Below the pieces are notes generated by a model. That model was not told the origin of the DNA, ran no database searches, and was given only the letters and a program-made list of their open reading frames with translations. A program made the position numbers and the translations under genes. From the NCBI GenBank assembly GCA_021234155.1, contig JAJEKV010000016.1, positions 3,090,471 to 3,154,470 on the forward strand: 64,000 bases of DNA, read 5' to 3'. How positions within the stretch are numbered: the first letter of the stretch is position 1; every line of letters starts with the position of its first letter. The stretch comes from Isoetes taiwanensis (lineage: Eukaryota; Streptophyta; Lycopodiopsida; Isoetales; Isoetaceae). Of the stretch, positions 36,560 through 48,203 are shown piece by piece.

Positions 36560-37240
36560 GCAGAGCCAGCGCCAGATGCTAGGCATCAGTTGTGTGGTGT
36601 GATTTTTTGACATGGGATCTGGTTGGTTCTTATTTTGCTCTTAGAGTTTGCATTTTTGGATTAGCTACTTAGCCTTGTTATTAGAAACAGCTATGGCTAG
36701 AGGTATTTATCAACGAAACAATTTTGAGAAGGGAGTAAGAAACCACATGACTACACTCGTCGAAAATATTATCCTATGGAGTACAAAAAGAAATCGTTAA
36801 GTTAAAGGCATGTAATTAACGTCATCCAACATCTATGACGGCTACAATTGAAGCCTCTGGACAACAAGGATGAGTAAAGGAAGCTTTAATGTCTTTTTGA
36901 AAAGATGCCTTTGTGGGATCGAATAGCTTAGTATTGGACTATATGCAAAGGAGAGTACACTCTTTAAACAAATGCAGATTGAAGGCATACTAGCCACCAT
37001 GTATCTTTTCTTATAATGTTTAAACACATGCAGAGTGAGGAAGGAAGGGCATAAGATGCAACCAAGCATTATTCTTTATTATGTCTAACTAGTAACAGTG
37101 CCCGACGGGCTTTAGCTAAAACATGTATTGTAGGCAAGGATGCATAAATACCAAAATACGTGGTTATTTAATTCGTTTGTTGGGCATATATGGAAGAGGT
37201 TATCATTATATTTGTCCAATGCAAACATGGCAATGGCAAT
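36560..37240. other. Spacer, no supported gene
   Basis: Short frames only; nothing recognisable. Confidence 0.4.
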
Positions 37241-37241
37241 G

Positions 37242-38160
37242 TTTTTTTTTTTTTTTTTTTTTGAAGGACGACAAGCTTTATTCACCAACTAAAAACTAGA
37301 GCAACATAAAATGCAAAGACAGGATTATAACCCCAAAGGGACAAACCGATCCAACCGAAAGCACAACCACCGCCTATGCAAAAGAATGAATCAAGGTAAG
37401 TATGCCGATCAAGATTTCTTCTCTTGATCAAGAGAAGAAAAATTGTAAGCCATAACAATTTTATTTTTGCCCATCAAGAACAATCTCATCTCAGCAGATC
37501 TACGCTCTTAAAGATGAACAACCTCCTTCTCTTCCGGATTGACCATAAAAGCCGCCACACATGCGAGATGAAAAGCTCGTTTCCGTAGTTTGGGCCAAGC
37601 ATCGATAGATAGCAAGCAAAATTTGTTGGCTAGATCGAGACGCGCCAAATAGGGCCAACAACCAAGCCCATGCCCGGCCACACAAGACAAAACAATGCTC
37701 AATACTCTCAACCCTTTGGCCGGCATAAAGGACAGAGCTCAAACCGATTATCCATTTTATGGACTAACCTGCTGACTCCGAGGCATCTATGGATCACTTG
37801 CCACCACAAAACTACTACTTTGGGATGAAGGAGCTTATCCCATACCCATATCCAAACACTTTTCCATTGTGGGTCGAGGGACCTAAGATGCCACTTATTA
37901 GATGGAGGCAGGACTTCAGAATGCAAAAGCAATTTATACACAGAAGACACAAACCGCCCTGGCTGGATATCCTGATGGCAACCCCATATTCTAAATGCTT
38001 CCCATGAGATGAGATGACCAGACTCATACCAAGCTGCAATAGTGCTTATACCAGCTGCTATCCATCGTCGTTATGTCTTTCGATGAACAACCACACTTAG
38101 AGGCACATTCTCTGGAGTGTCCTGCAAAGGAATCCACCAGCATGGAGTGGACAACTGAAT
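37242..38160 (-). mobile_element. 5'-truncated LINE 3' end, minus strand
   Basis: Plus-strand poly-T at 37242-37262 is the poly-A tail, preceded on the minus strand by GGTGAATAAAGCTTGTCGTCCTTCAA. Frames 38039-37500 include WHLRSLDPQWKSVWIWVWDK, VLWWQVIHRCLGVSRLVHK and CPLCRP, then VESIEHCFVLCGRAW. This is the zinc-binding zf-RVT block at the end of plant L1 ORF2. Only the last 900 bp are present. Confidence 0.8.
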
Positions 38161-38199
38161 GTTAATGAAATATACTATTCATATAATGGTATATAGGGC

Positions 38200-39280
38200 A
38201 AATCGTAGGGAATTTTTTGTTTATTCAATATAACAAATCAATTTGGGGTTTTCTAAGTAATGTTTGTCATATTGTGATTTGGCGTGGTTGTTTTATTTTG
38301 TATTATATTATTATTATTATATATTGTGATTTAAGGTGATTGTTTTATTTTGTATTATTATTATCTGTTACTTGAACTCTGTACTAAAGAAGTAGATTCA
38401 ATTTGTAAATGTCATGGCAGTTTGCTCTTATCTTGGCACTTTGAACAGCGGCCAATGATAAAAATGTAGATCTATCTATAAAATTAAAGATTTGCAACTT
38501 AGTTATATCTTCATAGTTAGGGGTTTAGTATTGAACTCCAGCCTTTGTTTCAATACGAATGGTGGCGTTGCACAATGTTATATGATGGTGTCACAAGACC
38601 TCAAGAGACGCATTGGCATTTTTTAATTAAAAATTCCAAGTTCACAAAATGTCATTCCAACATGGTCAAAATTGGGTCTGCCTAATTTCTATGTGAACGC
38701 AGTTTCAGAAATACCTTGAATAGGCTCTTTTCTATGTAAAAGCACTTTGAGAGGCTCCAAATCTAAAAATGCTTGAGTGCATGTGGCTAGCTATGAAGCA
38801 CTCTGAATCTAAAAATGTTCGAGTGTTTTAAGGACCACAAATGGCATCGAGATCCACTCCAAAGACAGCTCCACAAACAGGTCCTTAATTCATTTGACTG
38901 AAGCTCTTGCAGCTGTAATAGCGGAGACGATGTAGAAGCTTCTGGCTTGCTCAGATGTTAAGCATCCCTGCAATCGCCATCAGCCACGCATCTAGTTCTG
39001 CCTAAGGAAATTGTGCAAGAAAAGAAATGTGGCATATAAATAGGAGATTAGATTGTGGTGCGAAAATATTAGGAAGCGACCAAAAAAAAAAAACAATAAC
39101 GCAGGCTTGGGGCAAAGGAAGTGAAGTAGCAAAGATGGATGAACAGAAAGGAGTTGATTTTGAAATACTTCCATTGATCTGTCGTTTATACTGCATAGAT
39201 GATTAGAAATCATTGTAATGCATATTTGGCTCAAATAACACCATTTTTCTACCATTATGACTAGGTAGAATTGACAAGAT
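38200..39280. other. AT-rich spacer, no supported gene
   Basis: TTGTTTTATTTTGTATTAT occurs twice near 38287 and 38340. No coding signal. Confidence 0.5.
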
Positions 39281-39289
39281 AGTAGATAG

Positions 39290-40790
39290 TCGCCTGCTTT
39301 AGATCTTATGCATATGAGCCATTTTAGATCTAGCCTTGCTCATTGCGTAGAAGCTCGCCTTTGTTGTTACGTGCCTTTGAAAGGAATCATAAATGCATGT
39401 GTGTCACAGACCTCATACCTCTTATATGACACATAGGATCAAACTTCATGCCACGATTGTAAATATGGTACTCTCACATATCACCAATCACATATTTATT
39501 AGGGGCCCTTTTTTTTTTGCATGTCGTTACAATAATGTTACTTTTGCAAAATTAACATGAAATATAAACAATCCTACACATATATTCATGAGTTAGACAT
39601 CTATAGTCCATTTTCAGGACAGATCAAGGAATCTCTATCATGAGTTAAACATCTATAGTCCACTATCAGGCATGGAATAATTTAAGGGCTAAACTTAGCT
39701 ATTTGGCGATTTTTTAGCACATTTTCAAAAAAAATTGGCTAAAGTAAATGGAAAAAATTAGAAAAAAAATAATAATTTTAGCTTAGCTTTTTTCGGGACT
39801 GCACTAACACTGGAGCTCTTTAGCCAAATGTTAGAAAGTAAGACAGTGAAATTTTGTATTGTTTAGCTAAACCATAAAAACTTTTAGAATGGATTTCGGG
39901 CTAGTTTAGCTAACATCATTCCAGTTTATATGAAATATATGATTAGTAGTTTAGTTTCTAGCATTATGAATTAATTTGAGTCCTAGACTTTGTTAATTAG
40001 CGCTATTTTAGAATGTTTACACAAAGAAAATGACTAAAATAAGTGGAATATATTGAAAAAAGGTATAGTAATTTGGCTTAATATTTTCTATTGGCCACAC
40101 CATAGAAATTTTTGGTTGATGTTTGGGTTAGTTTAGCTAAACGCTAGAAAGTATGAAAGGAAAAATGTGTAGAGTTTAGCTAAACCACAGAAAGTTTTCG
40201 GATTACTATCGAGCAAGTTTAGCTAAAGTCATTCTGGCTAATAAAAAATATGCGATTAGTAATTTATTCCCTGCTATCAGGGAGAGATAACGGAACCTTT
40301 AACATTATGTGCGTGCGAATAAACACTTTGGACGTTAATATTGGTCCAATCCTACAGGTTTGGAACCAAAAGAAACATCCGCCGCGATAAATTTCTTGTA
40401 AGTTTAAATGCTAATTTAAGTTTACAAGACGAAATCTTCTTAGAATGAAGCATAATGGAGGAGGTTCTCTAGAGAATATGTTGTTGGCAACCCAAATGAA
40501 GAGCTTACATTTAGAAGAAATCGCAAAAGCAACAATGGCAAGGGCCAAACGAAACAAAATTTTCTATCCCTGTACAATTATACCTTTTAAGGAAGTCAAA
40601 AGAAAAATAAAATCTGCCCCTTAAGGAAATGGAGAAATTTGGAAGAATTTCTATCCCTGTACAATTATACCTTTTAGTGAAAGTGTTTTTTGTGCTGGGA
40701 TCACACGACGGGGTTAATAGCATAAGCCTTCTTCCTGTTCTTTCACGCAGCAGAAGGATTTAAAATTTGCGGTGTTAGATGAAGGATGCA
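39290..40790. repeat. Segmental duplication, copy 1 (copy 2 at 53.66-54.70 kb)
   Basis: The sequence from TTTAGATCTTATGCATATGA (about 39299) to GATGAAGGATGCAA (about 40792) matches 53664 to about 54700 in the same orientation, with scattered substitutions. Copy 1 contains an extra 603-bp hAT-like MITE. A short frame reading LLATQMKSLHLEEIAKATMA (about 40480-40540) is conserved in both copies but stays too short to name. Confidence 0.9.
39671..40273. mobile_element. Non-autonomous hAT-like MITE with 8-bp TSD
   Basis: CTATCAGG flanks the element at 39663-39670 and 40274-40281. The ends are CATGGAATAATTTA and, reverse-complemented, CAGGGAATAAATTA, giving 14-bp TIRs with two differences. The paralogous copy at 54044-54051 has a single CTATCAGG and no insert. 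An 8-bp TSD and short CAGGG-like TIRs are typical of hAT elements. The AT-rich interior with repeated GTTTAGCTAAA motifs is non-coding. Confidence 0.9.
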
Positions 40791-41129
40791 ACCCCAATAT
40801 ATAGATGGAGGTGTAATTTGATCTCGATGCAAAAGGCGTATATCTCCTGAATCCTTTGGTAGACATGTAGCAAGATGAGCGTATTTCTCCTAAATGCTTT
40901 GGTAGAAATGTTGCAAGATGAGTTGCTAACTGTTTCATAATATACATCTCCTTCACATTCATATAGGAGTTTGCAACCAAATATGAAGCTAGATATTTAA
41001 TAAACGAGTTGTTCTTGAGAGTCTGCAGCAAAAACAAGTTAAAGGTAATACATGAAAGATAATTTCTGACATCAATAGTTGTACACATGGGCATATAAAT
41101 CCAGATAAAAAAATGCCCCCAACCCCTTT

Positions 41130-41255
41130 TTGGTGGTCTTGTGGTAAGGTCTTGGATTGCGGTGATCCCCACTAGGGTTCAAAACCCACTGGCTACCATT
41201 GGGTGGGAGACGTGAGCAGGTACAAGTCCCACCAACCATGCCTTCAAAACATATA
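41130..41255 (+). mobile_element. tRNA-derived SINE (likely)
   Basis: TGGTCTTGTGGTAAGGTCTT resembles a pol III A box, and GGTTCAAAACC matches a B box, 30 or so bases apart. The 3' end reads CCATGCCTTCAAAACA, similar to the CCTTCAA end of the LINEs in this window. No TSD is convincing. Confidence 0.65.
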
Positions 41256-41299
41256 TAATAGTCTCTAAACATATATAATTCTTATAGGTTGATTCTTTT

Positions 41300-42910
41300 G
41301 GAATATTCGTGTCACCGGGGCACATATCGGGACCTTCTATTTTTTGTTCACTCACACCTGCAGTCGTCAGTTCTTTACCTCGTGGTTGCGGTTCACTGGT
41401 CTCTGGAAACACTTTTCTTTCAAGCAAAGATCAGGGATTGTTGCTTCGCTTTCAAGGGAAGCGAAGAAAAGGATTGTTGTCCGGTGGAGCTTCCATCGCT
41501 TTTTTTCTGCTTTCCTAGCTTTAGACACAAGCCCAACTAGGATCAACGTCTACACAAGTCAATCCTTATACAGCATGATCAACCAATACAAAGTCTAGGC
41601 AATCTTAAATGGTACTCAACTTTCTTAGTATCTTTAGTGAACCATGTAATCATGAATACAAACTATAATAAACGTCAAAACTATATATAAAAACCTTTTA
41701 TTTAGAACAAGAACTCAGAAACAAAATATCCTAAAGATGTATATGCTTATTAACCCAATATCTTATATTCAAAGTATCCACATTCTAATTTCTTCCCTTA
41801 ATAATGTTCAAACAATGTATTTACTAACTATTGTCAATGCAGCACAATGGATATGAAAAAACATGAGCCTTTCAGTTGTAACACAATCATTTGGAAGTAT
41901 TGTACCACATAGCCAATGTAACTCATCAATCTTATTTCAATAATAAAATTACCATCTTACTTATGTGCAATAATTGTGGAACCAAACAATAGCAAATGCC
42001 TACATCTTATCATGATTACCCTGTATGTATATGGCTACCTGGAGCATTCCTATTTCACCGTTTGTACTAGAACAGATATGTATTCCAAGTGCAAGCAAGA
42101 AATGTTCTATGTTTAAATACCATGATCAATCTATTTCTAATTGTAAGCATAATTTTTTTGTATCCCATTACTTTAGACTTGTGTAGCAGACCATAGAAAG
42201 GAAAACCAGTAATATTTCTACGCTTGTATTTTCCAACTGAAAATGCCAAAACTTATTCTGAAGCATTAATATTGTTGTTATGTTCATATATGATCCGCCA
42301 ACCTGTATAAGCTGTATAAGCATGCTGTCTAAGTCTGAGAAACTATGATCCTAACTTAAGGTGGCTCTGAAACATGAAGCCACAAAAATAGTTCTGTTGC
42401 ATGTCATAAATATGTATTACCTTATCATATAAAGGCCACAAATCTGTAAGGTACTATCTCAGTTAGCCATTTAAAGGCATAACACTGGAGGGCCATGCCA
42501 TAACTCTATGCAAAAATACATCCTTGTCATATATCACTGTGTAAACCAGAAGCATGGAAAGATTTTACCACATATAAACTGCTTTAGAGTTATAGAAACA
42601 TAATAGTTTAAGTCAAAGATCAGTCTAAACATATCACTTACAGTGCACCAGCATGTTAACTTGTACTTCATCTCTCCATTTTCGTAGGAATCCCTCGATA
42701 TTCATATTTTGTATACCTTCTACCAGCCAAACACCAACAACCATAGCAAAAAAAAGGCAAGGGAAGGAGAGTAGTCGTACCTGCAGCCAAACATCAAAAC
42801 ATTAGCAGGAAACTCGTAATGAATGAAGGGCCAAAATGTACATGTGATTACTCTCAGTTTATCACATTTCACCCCTTGTAGCCCTTTGCAAATCATTAGT
42901 CCTAGCTTAA
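41300..42910. other. AT-rich spacer, no supported gene
   Basis: The three plus-strand frames at 41289-41598 overlap each other and show no recognisable domain. The rest lacks coding signal. Confidence 0.4.
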
Positions 42911-42914
42911 ATAG

Positions 42915-42969
42915 AAGATAAGATAAGATAAGATAAGATAAGATAAGATAAGATAAGATAAGATAAGAT
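42915..42969. repeat. (AGATA)n microsatellite
   Basis: About eleven uninterrupted 5-bp units. Confidence 0.95.
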
Positions 42970-43329
42970 GAAGCTTAAGTAAGGAAAAGTATAAACATGA
43001 TGAAGCTTAATAATTTTATCCAGCGCATATTACTAATAGCAAGCACCAAAAGCATAATACAGACCATGTAAGAATTTTTAATGGCAGAGCATTTTTCAAG
43101 CAATGTAGACAGCATGTAATCATGGAGAGACTTGTGTTTCAAGTCATTAAATCAGTGATAAACAGGCCCTAAATTCTAACATGTAATACAAAAGTTACAT
43201 GATCATTATCATGGTCTGATACAAAGCCCTCATTATCTTGTGTTTCTAGAACAGAAATAATATTTGTACCAAGCTTCAAACCATGCTGGATCTTGTTATG
43301 CATGGCATCCCTTGAGGGTTTTTTCTTAC

Positions 43330-43554
43330 TCATAGCACCAACCAACTCATTCTTTCCACGTTTTTCCCATGAGGATCCGGTTCATTAGCCATAAGGGCAC
43401 TGCTACAGTAGTAGTCAAGGCTTTTCTTACACCACAAGATTTCCTCCTCAATATGCATAGTATTGAGGCGCTCAAGATCAGAAGAGGATATAAAATTATC
43501 AGGGTCAGATTCTGAATCCATTTGTGTACTACTATCAGGATCATATGAAATCAA
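43330..43554 (-). CDS. Possible exon of an unrecognised gene
   Basis: The minus-strand frame reads SYDPDSSTQMDSESDPDNFI, SSSDLERLNTMHIEEEILWC and KKSLDYYCSSALMANEPDPH. It is acidic, with low hydrophobicity and natural amino-acid use. No domain is recognised. Bases at its edges do not give a clear intron pair, so it may be a relic. Confidence 0.3.
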   Translation of the reverse strand: MISYDPDSSTQMDSESDPDNFISSSDLERLNTMHIEEEILWCKKSLDYYCSSALMANEPDPHGKNVERMSWLVL

Positions 43555-43599
43555 TAATCTAGGTTAGAGATGTATATTCTGTCATTCATAACTTCTTTG

Positions 43600-44560
43600 G
43601 TCTCGAGGCAATCTTTCCTCATAGAAAATCAGTCAAAGCTAATGATCATAAGAATATTACTGCCAATCTATGCTAAAAATCCATACCTAAGATCCTTGGG
43701 AATTGGAAGAACTCTTTAATGCCTTCGCCTAGTCATCCGCCCATCAATTCCGATGCCTAGCTGTAAAACCTTAACACATGCGATTTACCTTAAGGTAAAA
43801 ATAAAAACCGATCCATTGTTTTTCTTAAAAAAGGTTTTTTTTTGGTTCTAAGGCTTCGGCATCATTGTCACTCAAATAGATACAAGAGTCCAATCTTAAA
43901 ATTGAAATCCCTTCCACGATATGAAAGGTTAAGTCCCAAACCTGTAATCTATGACCTATGCTGGGACATTTCAACAGTTGCATGAGATAAGTTTAGCAGA
44001 AGGAAATAAGCATTAACAGTATTATTAAGATATAATAGGTCAAAACCCTTCAGAAATACCAAAAAAAAAACCTGGTCTATGATCTCAATTACATTGGCCT
44101 CTAAAACATTTTTTTTCAAAAGTCCAACTTAATACTAAATTAAGTTCCATATTTAAGTCAGATTTGATCCCATAGTTTAGTCTAATAGACCAACTTGCAA
44201 TATGAGAGGCCGCCCTCGGCAATCTATTGCGGCTACGCAAAAGGTGGAGCGAGGTGCCAGATTTCAATAAAAGCATATATTTTGGATGCTACCTTGACCA
44301 CTTTTCCACGAGTTGTTTTTTGTATGATGCATATCCGGTTCTGTTGCTTACTTGAATAGCGTGCTGCATAGAAGCCATTTTGATTTGGTGTATTCTTGTA
44401 AAATAAGAATCTGTGATCCTGCTTCCGAGTTGTTTTATTGAAATCCAAGACAAGGATCTGTGCTGAATTATCAAATAGGTAAGAATTCTGATATGTTTAT
44501 TTGTTCTGCCTGAGCGCATAAATCTTAGCTTGTGTGTAATTTTTGCTTTACCATATAGAC
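43600..44560. other. Spacer, no supported gene
   Basis: Two minus-strand frames (44519-44289 and 44276-44085) might be parts of one relic, but no domain is recognised. Confidence 0.4.
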
Positions 44561-45112
44561 ATATTCAAAAAAATTTGGACTTATTCAGATTTAATAGATA
44601 GCACTTCAAGAATGCCATTATAAATGTATTTTTTTATTCTTCTTTATTGTTATAATTTTTATAAGTTTTACTTATATTTGGACTTATTCAGATTTAATAG
44701 ATAGCACTTCAAGAACACCATTATAAATGTATTTTTTTATTCTTCTTTATTGTGATAATTTTTATAAATTTTTATTATATAAGTTATTTATTTTTATTAT
44801 TTTCATTTGAATCTATTTAGAATTGGGCATTTCAGAAATATAAAAATTTTAATTTGTAGTGACTTAACAGATTCAAATTTAACAATCGTGATAATTAAAT
44901 GAAATCTGATGGTTTCATAAGCGATTGGCTTAAAACTATTATTAGAATTTAACAATTTATAAACTTTTACACTTTTAAAAATACTTTAAGAAACGTTTTA
45001 GGTTGAAATTAATCAAATAATATAAATTTAATGGTTTAATAATACCTATTGAATAATTTATTAATGATGAAATAAAATATATTGACATTTAATCAATAAT
45101 AAACTATTCAAT

Positions 45113-45357
45113 ATCAGTCTAGTAATGGGGACCTTAAAATCCATTGCCCCGAGGTCACGGGTTCAAGTATGACCAACTGGTCCTGTGGTAGAGACCTTAA
45201 ACCTGCCATATGTACTCGGTAATCACATGCAAAGCAGCTCCTAGCATAAGGTATCGCGGCTAGGTAGTGGATTGGCGTCCATGTGATATGTAGAATGTGA
45301 TGTAGCTACTGTACTCATGATGTGATGGTGAATAGACTGACGTCCTTCAATAAAAAA
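45113..45357 (+). mobile_element. tRNA-derived SINE with 18-bp TSD
   Basis: AATAATAAACTATTCAAT occurs at 45095-45112 and, identically, at 45358-45375. The body begins ATCAGTCTAGTAATGGGGAC, has a B-box-like GGGTTCAAG near 45163 and ends GACTGACGTCCTTCAATAAA. Size (245 bp), A-rich tail and TSD length all fit a LINE-mobilised SINE. Confidence 0.9.
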
Positions 45358-45529
45358 AATAATAAACTATTCAATTTTTATAATTGAAGACAAAAATCTC
45401 AGAGGTGCTATCCGATGCTATCAATCTTTCCTTCACTTTGAGATCCACCTGAATGCCAAGGACTTAGGGTTAATCGCGGGCGATGCTATGGAATTGAGTG
45501 AGATACACAACAGCACAATTGCCTGCAGC

Positions 45530-45930
45530 CATAGTTGGGAGCAAACGCGTTTGCGCTTTTTTGCAAACGTTTGCAAACGTTGTTTGCAAACACTGTTTGC
45601 AAACGTGTTTGCACATGAGCCAAAAAATACCAATTAGGCGCACCAATTAGGAATGGCCCAAAATGGAATTATTTCTCACTGAATCCTTCCTGCTCCAGCT
45701 CTTAGGCGCTCCAACTCTCAGGTAAATCTCCACTGTGTTCTTTTCCAAAAAAAAAGCAGTTTCCTTGTTCTACAGCATTGATTTCGTCTTTGGATGTGAC
45801 TCTTCCTATTCTTGTATTGTATATGCATAATAGCAGATGCAAACAAGACGTTTGCACATTTGGTGCAAACGTTTGCAAACAGTGCAAATGTTTGCAAGCT
45901 TGCAAACGTTTGCGTTTGCTCCCAACTATG
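45530..45930. mobile_element. hAT-like MITE with CATAGTTGGGAGCAAACG ends and 8-bp TSD
   Basis: CCTGCAGC flanks the element at 45522-45529 and 45931-45938. Its ends are perfect 18-bp inverted repeats, CATAGTTGGGAGCAAACG. Next to both ends, GCAAACGTTTGC-like units recur many times (45540-45612 and 45840-45915), like the subterminal transposase-binding motifs known from hAT elements. There is no coding capacity. Confidence 0.9.
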
Positions 45931-46553
45931 CCTGCAGCTTTATTATAAAGCGTGAGTCCTCCATTGTTCTTTTCAAAAATGGTTTTATCCAGCTTGAATG
46001 AAGAAGCAGCCGGCCTGGCCCAATTTTGAAATGAGTATACATGATTTTTCTCTATATCCAGTTTGGTGATTCTATCTCGGCGCCCAATTTTGAAATTAGA
46101 GTAACTTATACATGATTTTTCTCTATATCCAGTTTGGTGATTCTCTATTTCCGTTTTGCAAGTTGAATACAGTGTTGCTGAGTTTTAATTACAGTGTTGA
46201 TTAATTACAGTGTTGCTCAGTTTTTGATTAATTACAGTGTTCCAGAGTTGGCATATGTACTTAAACGTAATCATTTAATTAATTTCAATCTAAAACTTTT
46301 TTTAAATATTTTGAAAAGAATAGCATTTTAATTAAATAGAGTTATCTTAGATGAAAATTTAATTCTAAATAGATGAAACTGACAATTAATTTAAAAAGCA
46401 ACTTTAAATTTTAGTAAGTATAATATTTTTTATCTAGAAATAAACAGAACAAATTATTAAAATCAATAAAAGCTAAAATACATATAATATTATCATGGCA
46501 TCCTTGAAGTACATTTATTAGATTTGAATAAGTCCAAATTTTGTTAAATATGT

Positions 46554-46850
46554 CATATGACATATTTAACAAAATGTAGACTTATTCAAATCTAATAGAT
46601 ATATTTTAAGGATACCATGATAACTTTATAAGTTTTTTCTTTTTACTCTTGTTGATTTCAATAATATTAGCAATTTATCTTTAACTCAAAAGTATGTGGA
46701 TTACTAAAGTATGAAATTGCTTTATAGCCTAATCTCCCTTTAATCTATTTAGAATAAAATTTTTATATAAGAAAAACCATATATGATCAAAATGTTTATT
46801 TTGAAATTCGAGGTTGCAATTAATTAACTGATTATGTTTATATTTTAATA
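46554..46850 (+). repeat. Left terminal inverted repeat of element B
   Basis: See element B. This arm abuts the right end of element A in the palindrome AAATATGTCATATGACATAT. A related copy in opposite orientation occupies about 46960-47226 and overlaps the large palindrome. Confidence 0.7.
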
Positions 46851-47182
46851 AAACAAAAATTTGAATAGTTTATTATCGATTAATTTTTAATGTCATTTTT
46901 TTCATTCATAATAAACTATTCAAAAAAATGTTATTAAAACATGAACTTTATTGTTTAATTAATTTCAACCTAAAACATTTTTTTAAATATTTTAAAAAGT
47001 TTGTAAATTGCAAAATTCTCATAATAATTTGAAATTAATCACTTATTAAACTAATTGCCAAGTTTCAAATCTGTTAAATTACTGAAAATTGAAATTTTAT
47101 ATGCTTGAGATGTCTAATCCTAAATACATTCAAGTGAAAATTAATTTAGAAAGCAAGTTTTGATAACTATTATACTTTTTAT

Positions 47183-47449
47183 TTAAAGATAAACCTGTAT
47201 ACTAATTATAGAAATTATTAAAATCAAGTCCAAAATTCTTTGGACTGAACCACGAAAGCCCAAGGAATGACTGTTAGAAGAAGAAGAATGAGTGTTATGC
47301 GAATGAGAAGAAGGCTGGCTGTTTTGAGAATGAGAAGAAGGCTGTCTGTAATGAGAAGAAATAACCATAACTTTATGAATGGGTGAGAACAGAGCATGTT
47401 GAATACATCGGATAGAAGACTCCATGATTTGATAGAATTTCAGACTCAA
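47183..47449 (-). other. Open frame in left palindrome arm
   Basis: An 88-codon frame starting MSLKFYQIMESSIRCIQHAL and rich in Ser/His (QPSSHSQNSQPSSHSHNTHS). Its identical mirror copy lies at 47532-47798. There is no recognisable domain. It may be chance or the remnant of a captured 5' coding end. Confidence 0.3.
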
Positions 47450-47531
47450 AGTATGTTAGAGAGCTTTATAGAACAGGGATGTGCTGATGTTCTTGTGCAC
47501 ATTCCTGTTCTATAAAGCTCTCTAACATACT

Positions 47532-47798
47532 TTGAGTCTGAAATTCTATCAAATCATGGAGTCTTCTATCCGATGTATTCAACATGCTCTGTTCTCACCC
47601 ATTCATAAAGTTATGGTTATTTCTTCTCATTACAGACAGCCTTCTTCTCATTCTCAAAACAGCCAGCCTTCTTCTCATTCGCATAACACTCATTCTTCTT
47701 CTTCTAACAGTCATTCCTTGGGCTTTCGTGGTTCAGTCCAAAGAATTTTGGACTTGATTTTAATAATTTCTATAATTAGTATACAGGTTTATCTTTAA
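47532..47798 (+). other. Open frame in right palindrome arm
   Basis: Exact mirror of the frame at 47183-47449; same peptide, opposite strand. No function can be assigned. Confidence 0.3.
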
Positions 47799-48203
47799 AT
47801 AAAAAGTATAATAGTTATCAAAACTTGCTTTCTAAATTAATTTTCACTTGAATGTAATAAACTCTTCAAATTGTTGTTTTATTTGACACCGTTGATGGGA
47901 GGCATATTCCCCCTTTTATGTCAAATCAAAGGGCCTTGTGTTTTTGAAGCCAAGGACCCATACAAATTTCAAAGGTCTAAAAGCGACACACATCACCATT
48001 GAAAAACGAAATTGGTTCACACAACAGATATTCATATATTCACAAATATTTACAATCGTGTCCCACATATACATTGCTTTATGACCACAACTTATATAAT
48101 CGCAAATCCGGTATATTAACAGAAGATATTTACAGATATTTACGGCAGAAAACTTCAAGCACAAGATTGCAAAGAAAACAACATGCTCACGGTGAGGCTA
48201 GCC

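Larger units (their letters stand above)
44572..46553. mobile_element. AT-rich inverted-repeat element A, host to a SINE and a MITE
   Basis: The left end starts TTTGGACTTATTCAGATTTA (44575), repeated about 107 bp later. The reverse complement of the right end, at 46553-46263, reads AATTTGGACTTATTCAAATC and continues with ACTTCAAGGATGCCAT. The two ends stay alignable for a few hundred bases at perhaps 80 per cent identity by eye. Inside lie the 45113-45357 SINE and the 45530-45930 MITE. No transposase is seen. Confidence 0.55.
47125..47856. repeat. 732-bp near-perfect palindrome (two 366-bp arms)
   Basis: Every base p pairs with base 94981-p. The two arms carry the same 88-codon frame (47449-47183 minus and 47532-47798 plus) with no amino-acid difference. 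Mismatches I found are a G/T at 47478/47503 and the ~12-base centre (47485-47496). The outer ends are TACATTCAAGTG and CACTTGAATGTA. The outer ~100 bp of each arm match the AT-rich inverted-repeat family. RNA from either strand would form a long hairpin. Confidence 0.95.

Noticed and set aside
42915-42969. Possible CRISPR-like array from regular repeats
   Set aside because: It is a simple 5-bp microsatellite without spacers.
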